Origin: Biscogniauxia marginata
Taxonomy: Eukaryota; Ascomycota; Sordariomycetes; Xylariales; Xylariaceae
Reading direction: 5' to 3'
Assembly: GCA_022695795.1 (NCBI GenBank)
Contig: MU404085.1
Coordinates: 319,597-383,596 of the forward strand
DNA: 64,000 nt
In this document: in pieces, positions 1 through 13,395 of the stretch
How the letters are laid out: every line of letters starts with the position of its first letter
Numbering within the stretch: position 1 is the stretch's first letter
The notes under the pieces: generated by a model
Told to the model about the DNA's origin: nothing
Databases searched by the model: none
The model's input: the letters and a program-made list of their open reading frames with translations, nothing else
Translations under genes and position numbers: made by a program

Positions 1-2854
1 TGATATTGTTGTCAGGCAAGTTGAATATGTGCATGTAGCATGAAGGCATGCGATATATTGATGAGATGAGCTGTACAGGAGAGATTACGAGGCGAATTAA
101 GTATTGTAATATCTAGACAGAGCTGCAACCTTAGTTGATTGACACAGTTATTTCTCTTTGGATCTACTAAGACCCTCGGGGAGTGTCACCATGTGCGTCC
201 TTTTGAGACTGGGTAGCAAAGCAGTTGTTGCACCAAGGACCAGAACGAATACAACTCATTCCTTCACCGCTACGATGGCTTCGAGCTACAATGCTTATCA
301 AGGGCCTAGAATGAACCTGTCATGGAAGATTTGGGCTTTTGCTTATTCTTATAACATTTCTAGTTGGTCGTGTACGGACGTTTGGGATATTGAGCTCTAT
401 ACATACCACTCGTGTTCATTGGGACATGGACAAAAATATAACATCCTTGTATTCAGTCGGATATGGTGACAGTTGGAGGGTAACTTTGAACGTATTAATC
501 AAAGATCAACCGATACAAACGGGTGGCAGTTTGGCTATATATATAATCTCGTGAAGCTATATTGGACCGTATAGTAGTAGCAATAGTTCATACACCGGAA
601 AGGGGGTACAGATAGGAATAAGGCGGTGCACTAAGAAGACACAGACACGAAGGAAGGAAAATGAAGAGATTAAAAAGGATGTGTAAGTCTATACTTGTAG
701 ATAACTTGGGTAGTAAGAGAACAAGCCTCAAATGCCTCTTCTACGATAGTGTCACCAGAATGAGAAGGAAAACGACTGCTTGGAAGAAAATGGGGTTCAG
801 TGCCACCGTTGGAGAGCCTTCCTCGAGATTCTCGGGGTAGATGCAGTTTATTTATCTTAACTTACCACTGTGATCTAGGATCATCTACTACTCCTTATAG
901 AAGCTAGTCGTCAACTGCCTTTTCAAGCGATGTCATGATGCTTGTTGGGGCATTTCAAGTAAGGAGGACGGCAGTTTTTAGGGCTACAGACCATGCATGC
1001 TGTATTTATAGGCGCGGATACGCTTTCTCGTCATTTGGTAACCTATTGAATTCTGTTAAATGCCTTGAGATGCTAAAAATTACTAGTCACATTTAATTCA
1101 TTTTGGTCTATTCAATATATTCCTCAAACATAGATTGATTCCTATATTAATTTTAGGACTTGGTAGCTTTGCTGAACTTCTAGGCTTTAGGGAATTTTGA
1201 ACCGCATACTCTCTACCGCCTTATTCGTGACGACCTTAAGCGAGGCATGTGTACCATTTCGATACGACCAGAATTCGAGCAGTAGCTCATTTGAGCATAT
1301 CTAAATTAAGGGTAATATCGTGCGACTACAACTAGGCGTTTCTAGATTATGTATACCTGAGAAATATACCCCGGTACCTTAAAACCGGCTACGTGCTGGA
1401 AAAACCCAGGAAGGCAAAAATGCTTCTGCGGAATGCGTTTTCACCTACAAAGTGCAAATTGGTAGGGCCAATACCTACCAGCTAGCCGGATACTCAACTA
1501 CATAGCCACCTTCCGAAACTACCAATAGGTTAAGAGTAATAATGACAAGGGCCAACCTTGTGGCGATAAACCTCCCTTGGACCACTAACGAGCCCAGGAG
1601 CATGGCGATGTGTTACACAGTGTATCTGGGGATGAAAGGGGATGTCACAACGGCTCCCAAATGGGAAGTGAAGGCGAGGGACACATCATGTCGGAGAAAT
1701 GTCTGCACCTGGCCGAGAGAGTTTGACATCTTTCTCCCCAACTGCAAGCAAGCCCAATACGACATGAGCAAACGGAGAACGTACAGGTAGGTAGTTCAGA
1801 AGACCTACTAGCGAGGGAGGGGGTTGCACCCAGTGTTTGTTTCTCTATTATAGTGGCTTGCCCGCATAGCAGCGGGGGGAGGGGGGGAGCAGGGTCTGGT
1901 AATTATGAGACTATCTTGGCGGAATCTGGAACCTGGATTCTGTAGATAGTTCCCTGGGCATACTATGCGCGGAAGTGACTTTCGGAACAGGCGACGACGA
2001 AAAGCTACGATGAACTACCGCATGATGCATGGGCACTCCGAATCAAAGCTTGTCAACTTGCAGACATGGATGGGGATGGACGTATGAAATGACTAAGCGA
2101 GGTCGGAGATAGGGGGGAGCATCTGCAAGCTGCAGGTTGCCCGCCTAGTGGCGACCTCCCTTGTCTCTTCAACTCCCTGACAGGCGCTCTAAATTGCAAA
2201 ACGGCCGCTATCTGCAATATACCTATAACAGACTTACCTGTAGGTAATCCGCACAATATACACTAGACAGCCAATCTCTCGCGACAACGTTGACAACTAA
2301 CAAGTGCGTGCGGGATATGCATGAACACCGACTATCGGATCGCTCTCCTCCCAGATTTCTGGGCACACCGGCCTGTGCATTCTCAAATGAACTGTCGCCA
2401 GACCAAGATAGAACATGTAATAACTTTCTCGGGCTCCCTCTCACACCCCATACAGCCGATCTTTACGTGCGCCGATCGGCAATCGGACTACGTGGTGGAA
2501 GCATCCAGTGTTTGGGTAGAGTGTCTACTACATCCCGTCACCGTCGCCGCTCATGCAAGTACCCGAGCACGCCTGCTGCCGGCCTCTTTTGAAAGTCACA
2601 TAAATGGGCTTCCATTTATTAGTCGTTTTGTGACACGCACCGAGGGAGGCCGTTCCAGGCGTCGCAATCGATAAAAAGAAAATTGCGGTCTTCTTCAGGC
2701 CCTCCATTCCGCGAAGAATATCTCCTCACCGGACCCATGGATATCATCATGGTTGCGTGAATGTCTTAGATCCTAGCACAAACATCTTCCACACTAACAC
2801 CAGGATTGCCATGCTATCTTATATGAAGCTCACTTGGCTATCTAATACTGCGAA
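1..2854. other. Intergenic region, no supportable gene
   Basis: Short open frames occur on both strands, but none shows a recognisable domain, consistent codon use or convincing splice structure. The base composition is mixed. A G-rich run lies near 1874-1887. No RNA gene or mobile element was recognised. Confidence 0.6.
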
Positions 2855-4521
2855 ATGGCCTCTCGAAACCTCAATGCAACTTTCGAAACTTTGGCAGACT
2901 CGCAACAACAAGCGCGAGGGCAGATGAACCCAGAGATAGGAGCTAGCAGACACGAGCTCTCCATCTCAACGAACGGCCAAGATATCAGGACCTCTGGTTT
3001 ATCGGTTGCTGCAATCCCCATAGAGGCTACAAGTGTTGCACCAGTACCACAAACTGATAGCACTTACCACGCCAGTCCACAAAATCGCCTCTTCGAACAT
3101 CCCCCAACTTCTGTACACCAGTCCATAGGAGTACGTGATGTCCAGACAACACCGCTTTCGATTTCACATTTAGCAGCCCTTGAAGACCATCCTCTTGAAA
3201 CGCCCTCGCTGCATGATTTGGAGTATGGCCGCCCTGACGTAGCTGTTGATGATCCAGAGCCCCCAGAAAGTCCCCTAATGCTAGATCAAAACATAGACGA
3301 AAGCTTTGGCGGGTTCGGTAACCTGATAAGGCAGCAGCAACAGGGAGGGGAAAATACTGGTGTTATTAACCAAATACACCCGGGAGTGGTTATCGTCAAC
3401 ATTAATACAGTAAGTGATGCTGGTTACGAGTCGGATACCGAGACGACAGCGTCAACTTCGATCGCATCGACCATATATAATCACTCGTTCGAGCATGGTA
3501 GGAGGTACCACAAGTTTAGGGAAGGGAGATATAACTTCCCGAACGATGACATCGAACAACAACGCGAGGATATGAAGCATGCGATGCTGAAAATGCTCTG
3601 CCAGAAGTTACATTTCGCCCCTATCGGCAGGAATCCACACGAAATCCTGGACGTCGGAACTGGCACTGGGATATGGGCAATAGAAAGTGCGGATCGATTT
3701 TCTTTGCTTTGATGGCTCTCCAAACATCTTTTCCCAAATGCATGCTATCGAGGCTAATTCGCGACTTATCAGTGGGCGATGCGTACCCGAGTGCAAACGT
3801 GTTGGGTGTTGACCTGAGTCCCATCCAACCGGATTGGGTGCCGCCCAACGTTCGCTTCATTGTTGATGACGTTGAAAGCCCGTGGGTCTACCCAAGAAAC
3901 CATTTCGACTACATTCATTCGAGACATACGGTCATGGCTATCAAAGACTGGGGAAAGATGCTTAGACAATCGTATGAGTGAGTGCAACTTAATATTTCGT
4001 AAAGTATAGTCAAGTGGTTCAAGTCGGAACTGACTGGTCCGCGGCTTCGTCATAGGCACCTCAAACCAGGAGGCTGGGTTGAACTGCAAGAGATCCATCA
4101 TGTCCCCATGAGCACCAACAACAGCATGTCGCCCGACCACCCTGTCGCGCAATATTGGAGCTATATACGCGAGGGGCTGGGCTCTCTAGGGGTCAACTTC
4201 GAGTTCGCCAGCGAGGGTCACATCGCCGAGATGATGCGGCAGTACGGGTACGTCAACGTGAACGAGCAGGTCTTCCACGTGCCCATCGGGACATGGCCGC
4301 GCAACAAGAAGCTGAAGAGCGTCGGACTCTACTGGAAGACGATCCTGCTCGACGGCGTCCAGGCCATCGCGCTCGGGCCGATGACGCGGGGGCTGCAGTG
4401 GAGGAGGGAGCAGGTCGAGACTTTCCTCGCGGCGGTTCGAAAGGCTTATCAGGACAACTCATGCCTCATGTACATGCCTCTGGTCTGCGTGTACGGCCAG
4501 AAGCCGGAGGATACCTACTGA
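2855..4521 (+). CDS. LaeA-like SAM-dependent methyltransferase
   Basis: Class I S-adenosylmethionine methyltransferase of the large fungal family that includes the secondary-metabolism regulator LaeA; the substrate cannot be read from sequence. Three exons, 2855-3686, 3773-3977 and 4056-4521, give 500 residues, and both introns (86 and 78 bp) restore conserved text in frame. Residues 1 to about 200 are disordered and rich in S, T, Q and P. A family-typical lead-in (FENG-like FEHGRRYHKFREGRYNFPND) precedes motif I, LDVGTGTGIWAIE (about 265-277). Exon 2 supplies VLGVDLSPIQPDWVPPNV (motif II) and DDVESPW, and exon 3 supplies HLKPGGWVELQEIH. Exon 3 is more GC-rich than exon 1. No polyketide or peptide synthase lies in the window, so there is no evidence that it belongs to a metabolite cluster. 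I would not call it laeA itself, because this family has many paralogues per genome. Confidence 0.9.
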
Positions 4522-7500
4522 TTTGAAGGCTCCTGTGGTTGCTTCCCTGTCATGTGTGTTCTCCTCAGTACAAGAGAAGGTAGTGATTTTGGCACACATT
4601 GTGATGGTCCCCTTACACACAAGGCACGTCTCGTCGAGTGCACGGTGCACTACACAAGTAAATACGGAAATTCGTGAGATGTTTAGGTAGTTACTGTTGA
4701 ATGTTCGTCGTCTGTTGATGTTAAATTTACATTCACTATCGCCTAGTCTCTATGACTTGCTCTGCTAGATAATAGCAGAGTTGAATATTTTCTATCTCTC
4801 AATGCAGCAACTCACATACGCTCCATCATCTGTCTAGATAGGTATATCTCTTCATAACATGAACGTGGCTACATACCTAGCTTGATCTCCATTACATAAC
4901 CAACTGAAGCCTTACTTGAGCTATTATAGCCGTACCCACCACCCAACAAGGCGTCACTACCTAGTCGAGGTTAAAATAGCTAGATGAACCCCGGTTCCTA
5001 AACGGTGGGATCCCATTGGAGCAGCGCTCACGTATTCGCCTAAAAGGGAAACCCCTATATCCATGAAATGGCTAACATGCTGAAAGCTGAAAGAACTAAA
5101 GGAGGCAGCCTTCTCCCCAACTCCCAATAGCAGCATACCCTGGATTAGTATTATTCTGCCACACACCTATTACAGTCAGAGTATGAGAGAGTTTAGGTTC
5201 GATTCCTATAAGCGCCATTAGCATCTTGCTGGTGCTCTTTCTATTACACCGTTCGGCAATTTCGGAGACTTACTTGCCAAGGTTACTCCTCAACAGGAGG
5301 GCGTCGTGGGTAGAGTTTGATCGAGTAACGTACTTAGCTGGTTGGCTGATTACATCATGTAATATCGATTATCTAGGAAGAGCCCCCCATCGTATGGTAA
5401 TGATCAGTAGAATGCGCGCCATAGCGGCGTGGCGTGCTTGCATCATGCATCGTCCCGGCCGTTGAGATATGTGACTCTGTCCCGAGTTGGGAGAGATCTA
5501 CGCGCCTCTGCCCCAATCTGTCAGTAGAGAGGCAGAGCATAGTCCATTGAAGTATCTCGGCCCCGGTAAGGGGAACGGCAGGGATGGAAACATGCCAGAC
5601 CCTCTCCTTTCCCCTTTGCCCTTCTTCGTTTGCCAGCTAGGCTAAGAGTACCCTCCTTAGTCGGTGCCACTGACCTAGTATGGATGGCTTTCACTCACAG
5701 TCAGGCCTAAGAGAAGGAGGGGGAGAGGGTAGTAGACGAGCTGTCATTTCTCATATAGAAAATAACCATTCTCCAAGATTTATATGAGGAATAAAAGATT
5801 ATCCACAGCTACGTTTTTCGTTTATCTGTACTAAAGTCTAGGTACTTAGGTACTGACTCATACGGAGAATGTCTCGGAGCAGCAGCTGTCAAATAAATAC
5901 GCAGTCTGTGCGCCTAAAGCCACGGGCCTTTTAATGTTTACCTACTTTAATGAGTTCGTTAAAAAGGGTAATTGGGAGATTAAACAACAACCGAGTAGGA
6001 CAAGCTTGCGTATACCCCTCTTGTCTGCTGGAGTTCTTTAGCGAGTCATTGTCTCTGTGACTAAACCCGCGGCCAGGAAGAAAGAAAAATAGGCTTTTAT
6101 GAGCTAGTCATGTCATATCGCTAACAACACCAGAAACATTTACATACTACAGTAAGTACTAATTAGGATTTTCATCGTAGTGAGGTAAGCCGGCGGCTGG
6201 GCACTGAGGATCTGTGACGACGTTGCAACCGGATGCTACTTGGAACATAAAGCAGGTCATGCAAATGGTTACGAAGCAGGTTATTCTATACCATGTATCG
6301 CACATGCCAGGTTGGGACGTGAGCAGATGGAAAGCTACATACCGACCTGACATAATCATGCCATTCTAACAAATGGGAAGAACGTGTAGTTATGCCGGTG
6401 ATATATGAGCAATCACCGGGAAACAATTGGCGACCTTGAAGGCGTAGAAAAGGCGTGACCCCAAACAAGCCACCAACGTGGAGGTATAGGGGAAAAGAAG
6501 AAACTACGAAGCAGGCACCCAGGCCCTGATTTTGATATGAGACGAGTATAGACTCCGATTTTCCGATCCCGTGTCAACAGCCTCAACTCGATACTACGTG
6601 AGACGGCAAGCCCGGGCCGCTACATTTGGACCTAGTCGTACTTTCAAATAGTGATGCCACCCACAGCCCACTTGGTTCTGTCGTTTTCTCGTCATGAAAG
6701 AATTCCGTCCTATCGCTTGCAACCCGCAAACCAACGGCTACTGCACCCAATAGATACGGAAATAACATCGCAATGAGAGGTGCAAACTCCCGAGAAAGAA
6801 AAGGATAGCCGCATCTGGATTCCTCACAACAGACCGCCTGCTTCCGAGCAGTCCATATCACCACACAGGACATTACGGCGTGCCTTTAGTCCTACGCTGC
6901 GGGGGGTGGAAGTCGATTTTCTTGTCGTTGGGCATCGGACGCCTGTCAGCCTAATTCAAAGACCGCTTCGGGTTATACGACGGAGAGATAATTGTCATTT
7001 AGGATCTCCGGTATCTGGTCGTCCCCAATATCGTCGCGCAGGAACCATTCCATAACCTCTCAAACCGGTCTCCTTCTTACCGTGGTACTGGGCCCGAAAT
7101 CTCTTCGCCTCATTCGCCTGTCCTGCCGTGTCACACACCGCAAGCGAGCACCCCTAAGATCCCAAAGCCGAGTCCTCGGTATCTGCCATCGAGATTCTTT
7201 CAGCCCAAGGAGATCCCAGCCCCGAGACATACATGCTGTACATGGAAACTACCTTATCAAAAAGTCTACGTATAGTATCGAGTTTCTAGAGGGAAAACTT
7301 CGTTGGCGAGATCCTCGTCAAAGCTTATGGCAAATAGGGCTGCTTTGAATCTAGGGACACGATACCTTGAAGGTTATCTGTTTTAACCAGCACCATACGC
7401 ACATAGGAAGCTATAGGAAGCTTCAAGGGGAGCCAACCAGAAAGAGGGAAGCGTATAAGAGGACTCTGGCACCTCTTTTTCGCTTATAATCCCGACACGA

Positions 7501-7848
7501 TAAGCATTAATACCTGACGAAGCATCTTCGATCGGGTTCGCGTTGTGATATAGATTGCTGAGGACCAAAACCTCTAGTGAATTGTGGAACCATCTCCACT
7601 GCTACGAAGCAACCCATACTAGTGACTAGATACTTATGGTCACTTGAGTGTTCGCTCATACTTTCGACGGCTTCGATTCCCGTCTCATTGATTGAAATCT
7701 CGCACCGGCCTGGATATCAACAAGTTTTTTGGCTGCCTACAACTTCCCATTTTCATTCCTCCCTCGTGGTATTTTCTAACGGAGTCTCATGCATGTCGAT
7801 TTGATAACCGCCGTTAAACCCAATGGTTAAAGAAAGAAGCCCATACAC
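4522..7848. other. Gene-poor spacer, about 3.3 kb
   Basis: No ORF here carries a recognisable domain. A B-box-like string (GGTTCGATTCC) at about 5207-5217 resembles the T-arm of a tRNA, but no matching 5' half was found. The stretch 6780-7350 has moderately long open frames on both strands without recognisable content; it may be a decayed gene. Confidence 0.5.
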
Positions 7849-9739
7849 ATGGCGTTAAACATGATTCGGCACTTGTTGGCTGGTTGGGTGCACAGAAGTT
7901 CCCCTATCCCGGACCCAGAAAGAGACACCAAGATACAGAACATATATTGCCCCTCAAGCCTCTCAACATCCACGGCAGAGAAGCCCAAAATGGAGAGGCC
8001 GAGGGGCGAAGGCAGACATCCCACGTCCTCGGTTGAGCTGAGCAATGGAACATCTAAGCCTAAGTCTGCTATGGTCGTGCTGGCTCAGAAGATCAGCGCC
8101 GGAACCGAGCAAGTCGAGGCCTACTTCATCAAACAGGGTTTACCAATGCCGGGCCTGGATGTGGATTCTCCTAGCGATTTTCCACAGCTGCCGGATGATA
8201 TCTCAAAGTGTCGACGAGAGGTGATTCAAGCTACCCGTGAGCTGCGTGACATTATGGTAGGGCCGAGAGAAACCATCCGGTGGATGGCTTGGGATGTGAG
8301 TAATACCTTCAAGACTTACTTCCAGAATATCATAATTTCCTTGGAAAAACAAAATCGTACCTTTTCAAACTTTCATTCATCTCTTAATCTATCTACCTTT
8401 CTTCATCTAAAGCAAATGACGGAATAAAACTACTGCTGATATTATATGTCAAATTAGTTCATGAGCACACAGTGTCTACAACTTATCAACTATTTTGAAA
8501 TTGGTAAGCGTGTCCCCTTCCCCCCTTTTTTTTCCGTCACTATATTTTTAGCCCGTGTGACCTAATCAAGACATGATATATGAAGCACAACTAGTCCCTA
8601 CGACCGGGACGATCACGCTCTCGGAACTGAAGAACAAGGCTACGCTCGACCCCATCAACCTCACCCGCATCCTCCGCTACGCCATGACGAACCACATCTT
8701 CCGGGAACCGGCACCGGGAGTGATCGCCCACACGGCAGCGTCCAGGCTCCTGATCGAGGACCAGGCGCTGCGGGCGTGGGTGGGCTTCAACACGGAGGAC
8801 GTGTACCCGGGGTCGGTGCACGTGCTCGACGCGCTGCGGCGGTTCCCCGAGGCGACGAGCTTCCTGCGGACGGGGTACAACTTCGCGTTCAACACGGTCG
8901 ACGTGGAGCCCATGTTCGTGACGTTCGGCAAGGACCCGTCGCGCGCGAAGCGCATGGGGCAGGCGATGAGCAGCCTGACGGGCGGCGAGGGGTACGAGGT
9001 CTCGTACCTCGTGGCGGCGTGCGACCTGTCGGCCGAGGACGCGCGCGGCGGCACCCTCATCGATGTCGGCGGCAGCCACGGCTTCGTGTGCGCGGACCTG
9101 GCCCGGCGCTGGCGCAACCTGCGCTTCGTCGTGCAGGACCTGCCGCGCACGATCGAGAGCGCGCCCCGGCCCGTCTGCGCCGACCCCCAGAGCGCCGGCC
9201 GCATCGCGCTGCGCGCCCACGACTTCTTCGAAGAGCAGCCCGAGCGCGGCGCCGACGTCTACTTCCTCCGCTGGATCCTGCACAATTACTCCACTCCCTA
9301 CGCCGCCCAGATCCTGCGCAACCTCGTCCCCGCCCTCAAGCCCGGCGCCCGCATCGTCGTCAATGACCAGTGCCTCGGCGGCGATGACGCGGCGAATGAC
9401 CCCTGGGACGAGCGTATCATGCGCGGTATGGACCTCGTTATGATGACGCTGCTGAATGCGCAGGAGCGCGAGGAGGAGGATTTTAGGAAGCTGTTCGAGA
9501 TGGCCGGTGAAGGGTTCGTGTTTAAGGTGAGTTCAGTGAAGCCCGACCGGTAGGAAGCTGGAAAAAAAAAAGCTGCGACGGAATATAGAACTTGACGGCT
9601 GATGAAAATCTATTCTTTCGTCGTTTAGGGCGTGACAAGGCCTAAGGGCTCTCGTATGAGTATCATCGAGGCGGTCTGGAAACCGGACGAGGTCGAAGAT
9701 GGGCCCCAGCCTGTTGGCGAAGCTAGCCTGGTGTCTTAA
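7849..9739 (+). CDS. Fungal O-methyltransferase (OMT family 2)
   Basis: SAM-dependent O-methyltransferase of the plant/fungal family that methylates hydroxyls of aromatic or polyketide metabolites; the substrate is unknown. Four exons, 7849-8295, 8458-8503, 8586-9526 and 9629-9739, give 514 residues. The 46-bp second exon joins in frame and completes the helical dimerisation region (FMSTQCLQLINYFEIAQLVP). A winged-helix N-domain follows (NLTRILRYAMTNHIFREPAPG). The SAM site is DVGGSHGFVCADLA from about residue 324, and the general-base region is RWILHNYSTPYA with His about 397. The last exon supplies the family's C-terminal strand (SRMSIIEAVWKP). The start is uncertain: in-frame ATGs at 7990 (A at -3) and 8071 are equally possible, and the first 47-74 residues do not resemble the family. 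Exon 3 is extremely GC-rich at third codon positions compared with exon 1. No synthase gene is adjacent, so a cluster role cannot be claimed. Confidence 0.88.
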
Positions 9740-11175
9740 GAGAATGGCGCTCGTGCGAAGTGACGGGCTACTACAATAGTTAGCTGGGACCTGGTGTGCG
9801 GACTCTAGTACGTATGCTCTGCGAGATAGTCTGCTTGGGGATTCGGGATTTCAACGGCATAGCACCGGGTAAGCATGGAGGCTGTCTCTCAAATAAGTTT
9901 TAGATGAACAGATGGAACGCATGTTAATGTAGGAAAATGGTTTATTGACATTACATAGTCAAAAAAGGAGGTATGGTGTGGTTGGCTTCTTGGAAAATAT
10001 GGTGCTCCTTGGTTTAATGGCCTGGCTGTCTGATAAAAAAAAACAAGACCGATTTCTGGTTAGCGGAAAACGATGGCATCTACGAGATGGAGGTGAACAA
10101 GTGTGTTAATTTTTTATTTTTTTTTACAACTTCCTTGTGAATACTCTGAAATTTGCAGTATAATAAAAAACTCTTCAGGGGGTGCTGGAGGCCTTCGCAT
10201 CTATAAACTTTTTGAAATGACACTTGCACTGTGACCCCAGCATGACATTGGTTTTCAGGGGCATTAACAACTAAAAACCGAAATAGTGTACCTTAGAATT
10301 GAGTTGATAATACTACATCTACCTCTCTAGTTCATATTAATTACACCATAGCAACACTTATATACCCCTATCTCACGACGACTTCTCTAGTCCGGAGATC
10401 ATGGGAATCCATTATCTTGCCAAATCAATAGAAATAGCTACGGCTATCTATCATCCCCGTCTGGTGAGTATACGAGTGATTAACATACTGTACTGGAGTC
10501 TTCCTAATAATAGCTTGTTAAATCAAAGCTCTGCTTTTTTAGGGGTTCCCGGGCTTTTCGTTTCTTCTTACAACCCATCGCTGCTATCTTAGGCACTTGA
10601 TTTATTAGATATAAAATGTTTAGCTTGATTAATATTTATAAAAAGGATTTATTTTATAATAATTAAATAATAATTATATTACTTGAATATTACATTATAT
10701 ACACCTACTTTGGTACATTTAACTTTAAAAGAATAACAACTTTAAATCAACCAGGAAAAAAGGACAAGGAGTAGTGAATGCAAAATGAAGAACTATTCAC
10801 TTAGGTACAAGACAATAAAAAAAAAAGTGGTATTACAACCAAAACTTTTTTGATGATACCTAGGTCCATGAATACTTCCGACCCGATATCTGCAGTAACA
10901 AAGAAGGGCGCGTTCTGATTTGTTGTTTGTATTTAATCCTAACGTCGCCTGCATCACAACTTCGGTGACTTCGCAAGACGTATTTATTTTTCTTCCCCCC
11001 TTCCTCCCATTCTTCCCTCCATGCACATTTATACTTTCGTGCAAACCCCCGTCGTGATCCTTGACCCACCGTTACGTACCCTTTATTTTTCTTTCCTGTC
11101 GCCTTCCTCTTTTTTCTTCCTACCCCTACCCCTACCCATTCTGCCAAAACAAACCTTCGCAAGACATCTTTCACG
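9740..11175. other. Intergenic region with AT-rich core
   Basis: No gene recognised. About 10600-10745 is strongly AT-rich low-complexity DNA. From about 10990 to 11160 the plus strand becomes pyrimidine-rich, as expected for the core promoter and leader of the downstream 2EXR gene. Confidence 0.55.
11120..11137 (+). repeat. Three tandem CTACCC units upstream of the 2EXR gene
   Basis: CTACCC occurs three times in tandem, starting 56 bp before the predicted ATG. It resembles degenerate telomere-type repeats (telobox-like) in some fungal promoters, but it also fits a simple pyrimidine-rich leader. No function is claimed. Confidence 0.5.
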
Positions 11176-13023
11176 ATGAGTGGACTTCCTTTACCCTTGA
11201 TGGGTTGGGAAGCCTTCAAAGACAGGCACGAGAAAGATAAGCGTACCATCTTTGATATGCCTAACAAGCCCATGCCTGCGCGAAAAAGACGTCTCATTGC
11301 CCCTGACATGCCCAAGGACCGTGACCTCTATTCAGTTTTCCACCCTGGCCTGGATGCAGATACAAAAGCTCCTTGGGAAGATCAACCGGGGTCTGAAACT
11401 CGTGACAGTCTCTACGAACACCAAGAGCCGACCTCCAGTAGTTCGCCTAATACGCATTCTGGTGCATCTACCAACGAGGAGGCTAGCGTGTCTAGCGATA
11501 CAATCGGCAACAGCGCCGACGAAGATACTACTGCTATTGCTACTACTGTCGAAACGCATGTCTCTGATTTCATTGACCTCGAGGTATGAACGATCGTTAT
11601 TTCCCTTTACGCTATGCCTGGCATATTCTCTACTAAGAATTGGCACCTTTACATTTCACTAATGTCATTCTGCGTTGCATGTTGCGTAATTTCATATATT
11701 GTAAGAATGTGAACATCTAATTGGGAAATAGGACAATGAAGTCAAGCTGCTGCGCCTGAAATTTGCGAGGCTGGCCTTAGACGATAATTTCCACCAGTTT
11801 TCCAGATTTCCACCCGAAATTCGACGTCTGATCTGGCGACATACCTGGGATCATCGCACTGTCATGATTTCGCGACGTATCTTAGGTACTTGTGACAATA
11901 CTGCCAAGGAGATCAAGTTCAACGACGGCACTGTTGATGATGCACGTACCATTCGGGATGATCATCATTTTCGTAATCTTAGTCTTTGGGATCCAAAGTT
12001 AGTCCTCCCTACTTGGATATCTATTATTCTTCCATTCTAGTCTCATATCCCCCCTTCAAATCTCGTCTCAAAACTGCTATATGGTCACCCAACTAACACG
12101 TTTGTCTCAGAGGCTCGTCTCCAGGCCCCTACCAGGGACAATATATCATCACATACACGAAGTCAAATTGCACACCACCTATTTCGCTATGGGTTTGTTG
12201 GGAGTCTCGTCACGAGACCATGGAGCACTTCGGCCTGGCTCTTAGACTGCCCGGAGGTGTCTCCAGCATCTGTTTCAACTTTGATCTGGATATTCTCTAT
12301 TGGACCCTGCACAGCCCTCTATCAGCCGCTTTCTCGCGAAAAGACATGTCAAAACTGACGAGGGTTTCCATCCCCGAGTTAGCGCCGGCAGTGCCAAGCT
12401 TTGTCGAGTTGATTCCGCTGTGGAATCCGGAGCCAGACCGAATGAAGAGACAGAGTGAAGAAGATAAGAGATACAAATTTGAAGAATTCAAGTATGTCTG
12501 GAGGCTTCTACGCCGTTGGTTTCCGGCCCTACGCGAAATCACGATTCAACCGTTCCACCAGTGCGACTGTTACGCCGTCACAAAGAAGCTTGAAGTCCCG
12601 TACCCTATCAATATTGTGGATGATTTGGATTATGATATTCCTGACTTTGACGACTTTTGCGAATCTTGCTTCAACATTCAAGAAAGTATCAATCGTTACT
12701 TCCCAACCATAGGTACCTCTGATGGCTCGGCCCAAGATGATGTCGATCGCATACTAGATCAAGAAGACATCCTTGAGCCGGTTTATAAAGCGGAATCCAT
12801 AGTGATTGGAACAGTTCCTGCAGCAAAAAGTTGGGAAGAAGACGAAGAGGTTATAGTCAATTACTTGGCAATTCATGATAATGAGCCTAGAACATCCTCC
12901 ACGTGGGACCTTGAGGCCGAAACGAGGAACATGGACGTGGTGAGACGAAAGTGCATTGCCTACACGCTCGAACATGCCTTCGGAAGACAGGGCTATTTTG
13001 AGCCCCCCATCTTCAACATGTAG
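11176..13023 (+). CDS. 2EXR domain protein
   Basis: Member of the 2EXR family, large and lineage-expanded in filamentous ascomycetes and without a known biochemical role. Exons 11176-11583, 11732-11997 and 12111-13023 give 528 residues, with introns of 148 and 113 bp closing in frame. After a disordered S/T-rich N-terminus comes the family signature FHQFSRFPPEIRRLIWRHTW (about residues 151-170). The second family block spans the exon 2/3 join and contains PPISLWVCWESRHETMEHFG, a string of the VNRESR type usual for the family. The acidic C-terminal half is not recognised. The gene is tail-to-tail with the PTH11-like gene on the opposite strand, about 370 bp away. Confidence 0.85.
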
Positions 13024-13395
13024 AATCACGCGAGTAGTCGCCTTACGTCTACGTCCGTGAAAATGAAGTTACAGCTCATAAGGCTTAGGGCCTTGCATAA
13101 ACTCGAGAGGGAGACGGACGGATACCACTCCGGATTGGGGGACTCTCTTGGCAAATGGGTGCTGAAGTGGGCAGAGGTCACAATGGATAATTTTCAGGCC
13201 TGCAGTAGCCGAATTGACGCGCTTAGGGCGAGTCATAAAGGTAGCTTTTGTGTAATAATATTCACTTTTCTTGTACTGATAATGAAGTTGATATTTCGCC
13301 CACCAAAAGGTTGTCCATACGTAAGTAATCTACACATTCCTGTGCTGATCATAGCATTGATGGGCTTCCTTGTCATCATCAATGATACACATATA
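13024..13395. other. Convergent spacer between 2EXR and PTH11-like genes
   Basis: An open frame at 13057-13470 (+) overlaps the 3' end of the opposite-strand PTH11-like gene and encodes two hydrophobic stretches. It shows no family signature and is probably a shadow plus the shared 3' UTR. Confidence 0.5.

Noticed and set aside
5170..5222. tRNA-like T-arm (GGTTCGATTCC) followed by an acceptor-like end
   Set aside because: No complementary 5' acceptor strand (GGCGCTT expected) or A-box was found within 150 bases upstream, and the T-stem has a mismatch.
8591..9443. Long open frames on the minus strand and in frame 3 over the O-methyltransferase
   Set aside because: They are low-complexity Arg/Ala/Pro-rich shadows caused by the GC-rich third positions of exon 3.
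2855..9739. Secondary-metabolite cluster built on the LaeA-like and O-methyltransferase genes
   Set aside because: No polyketide, peptide or terpene synthase, transporter or cluster regulator lies nearby, and the genes are 3 kb apart with an empty spacer.
11120..11137. Interstitial telomere
   Set aside because: Only three CTACCC units, which differ from the fungal CCCTAA repeat, inside an otherwise pyrimidine-rich leader.
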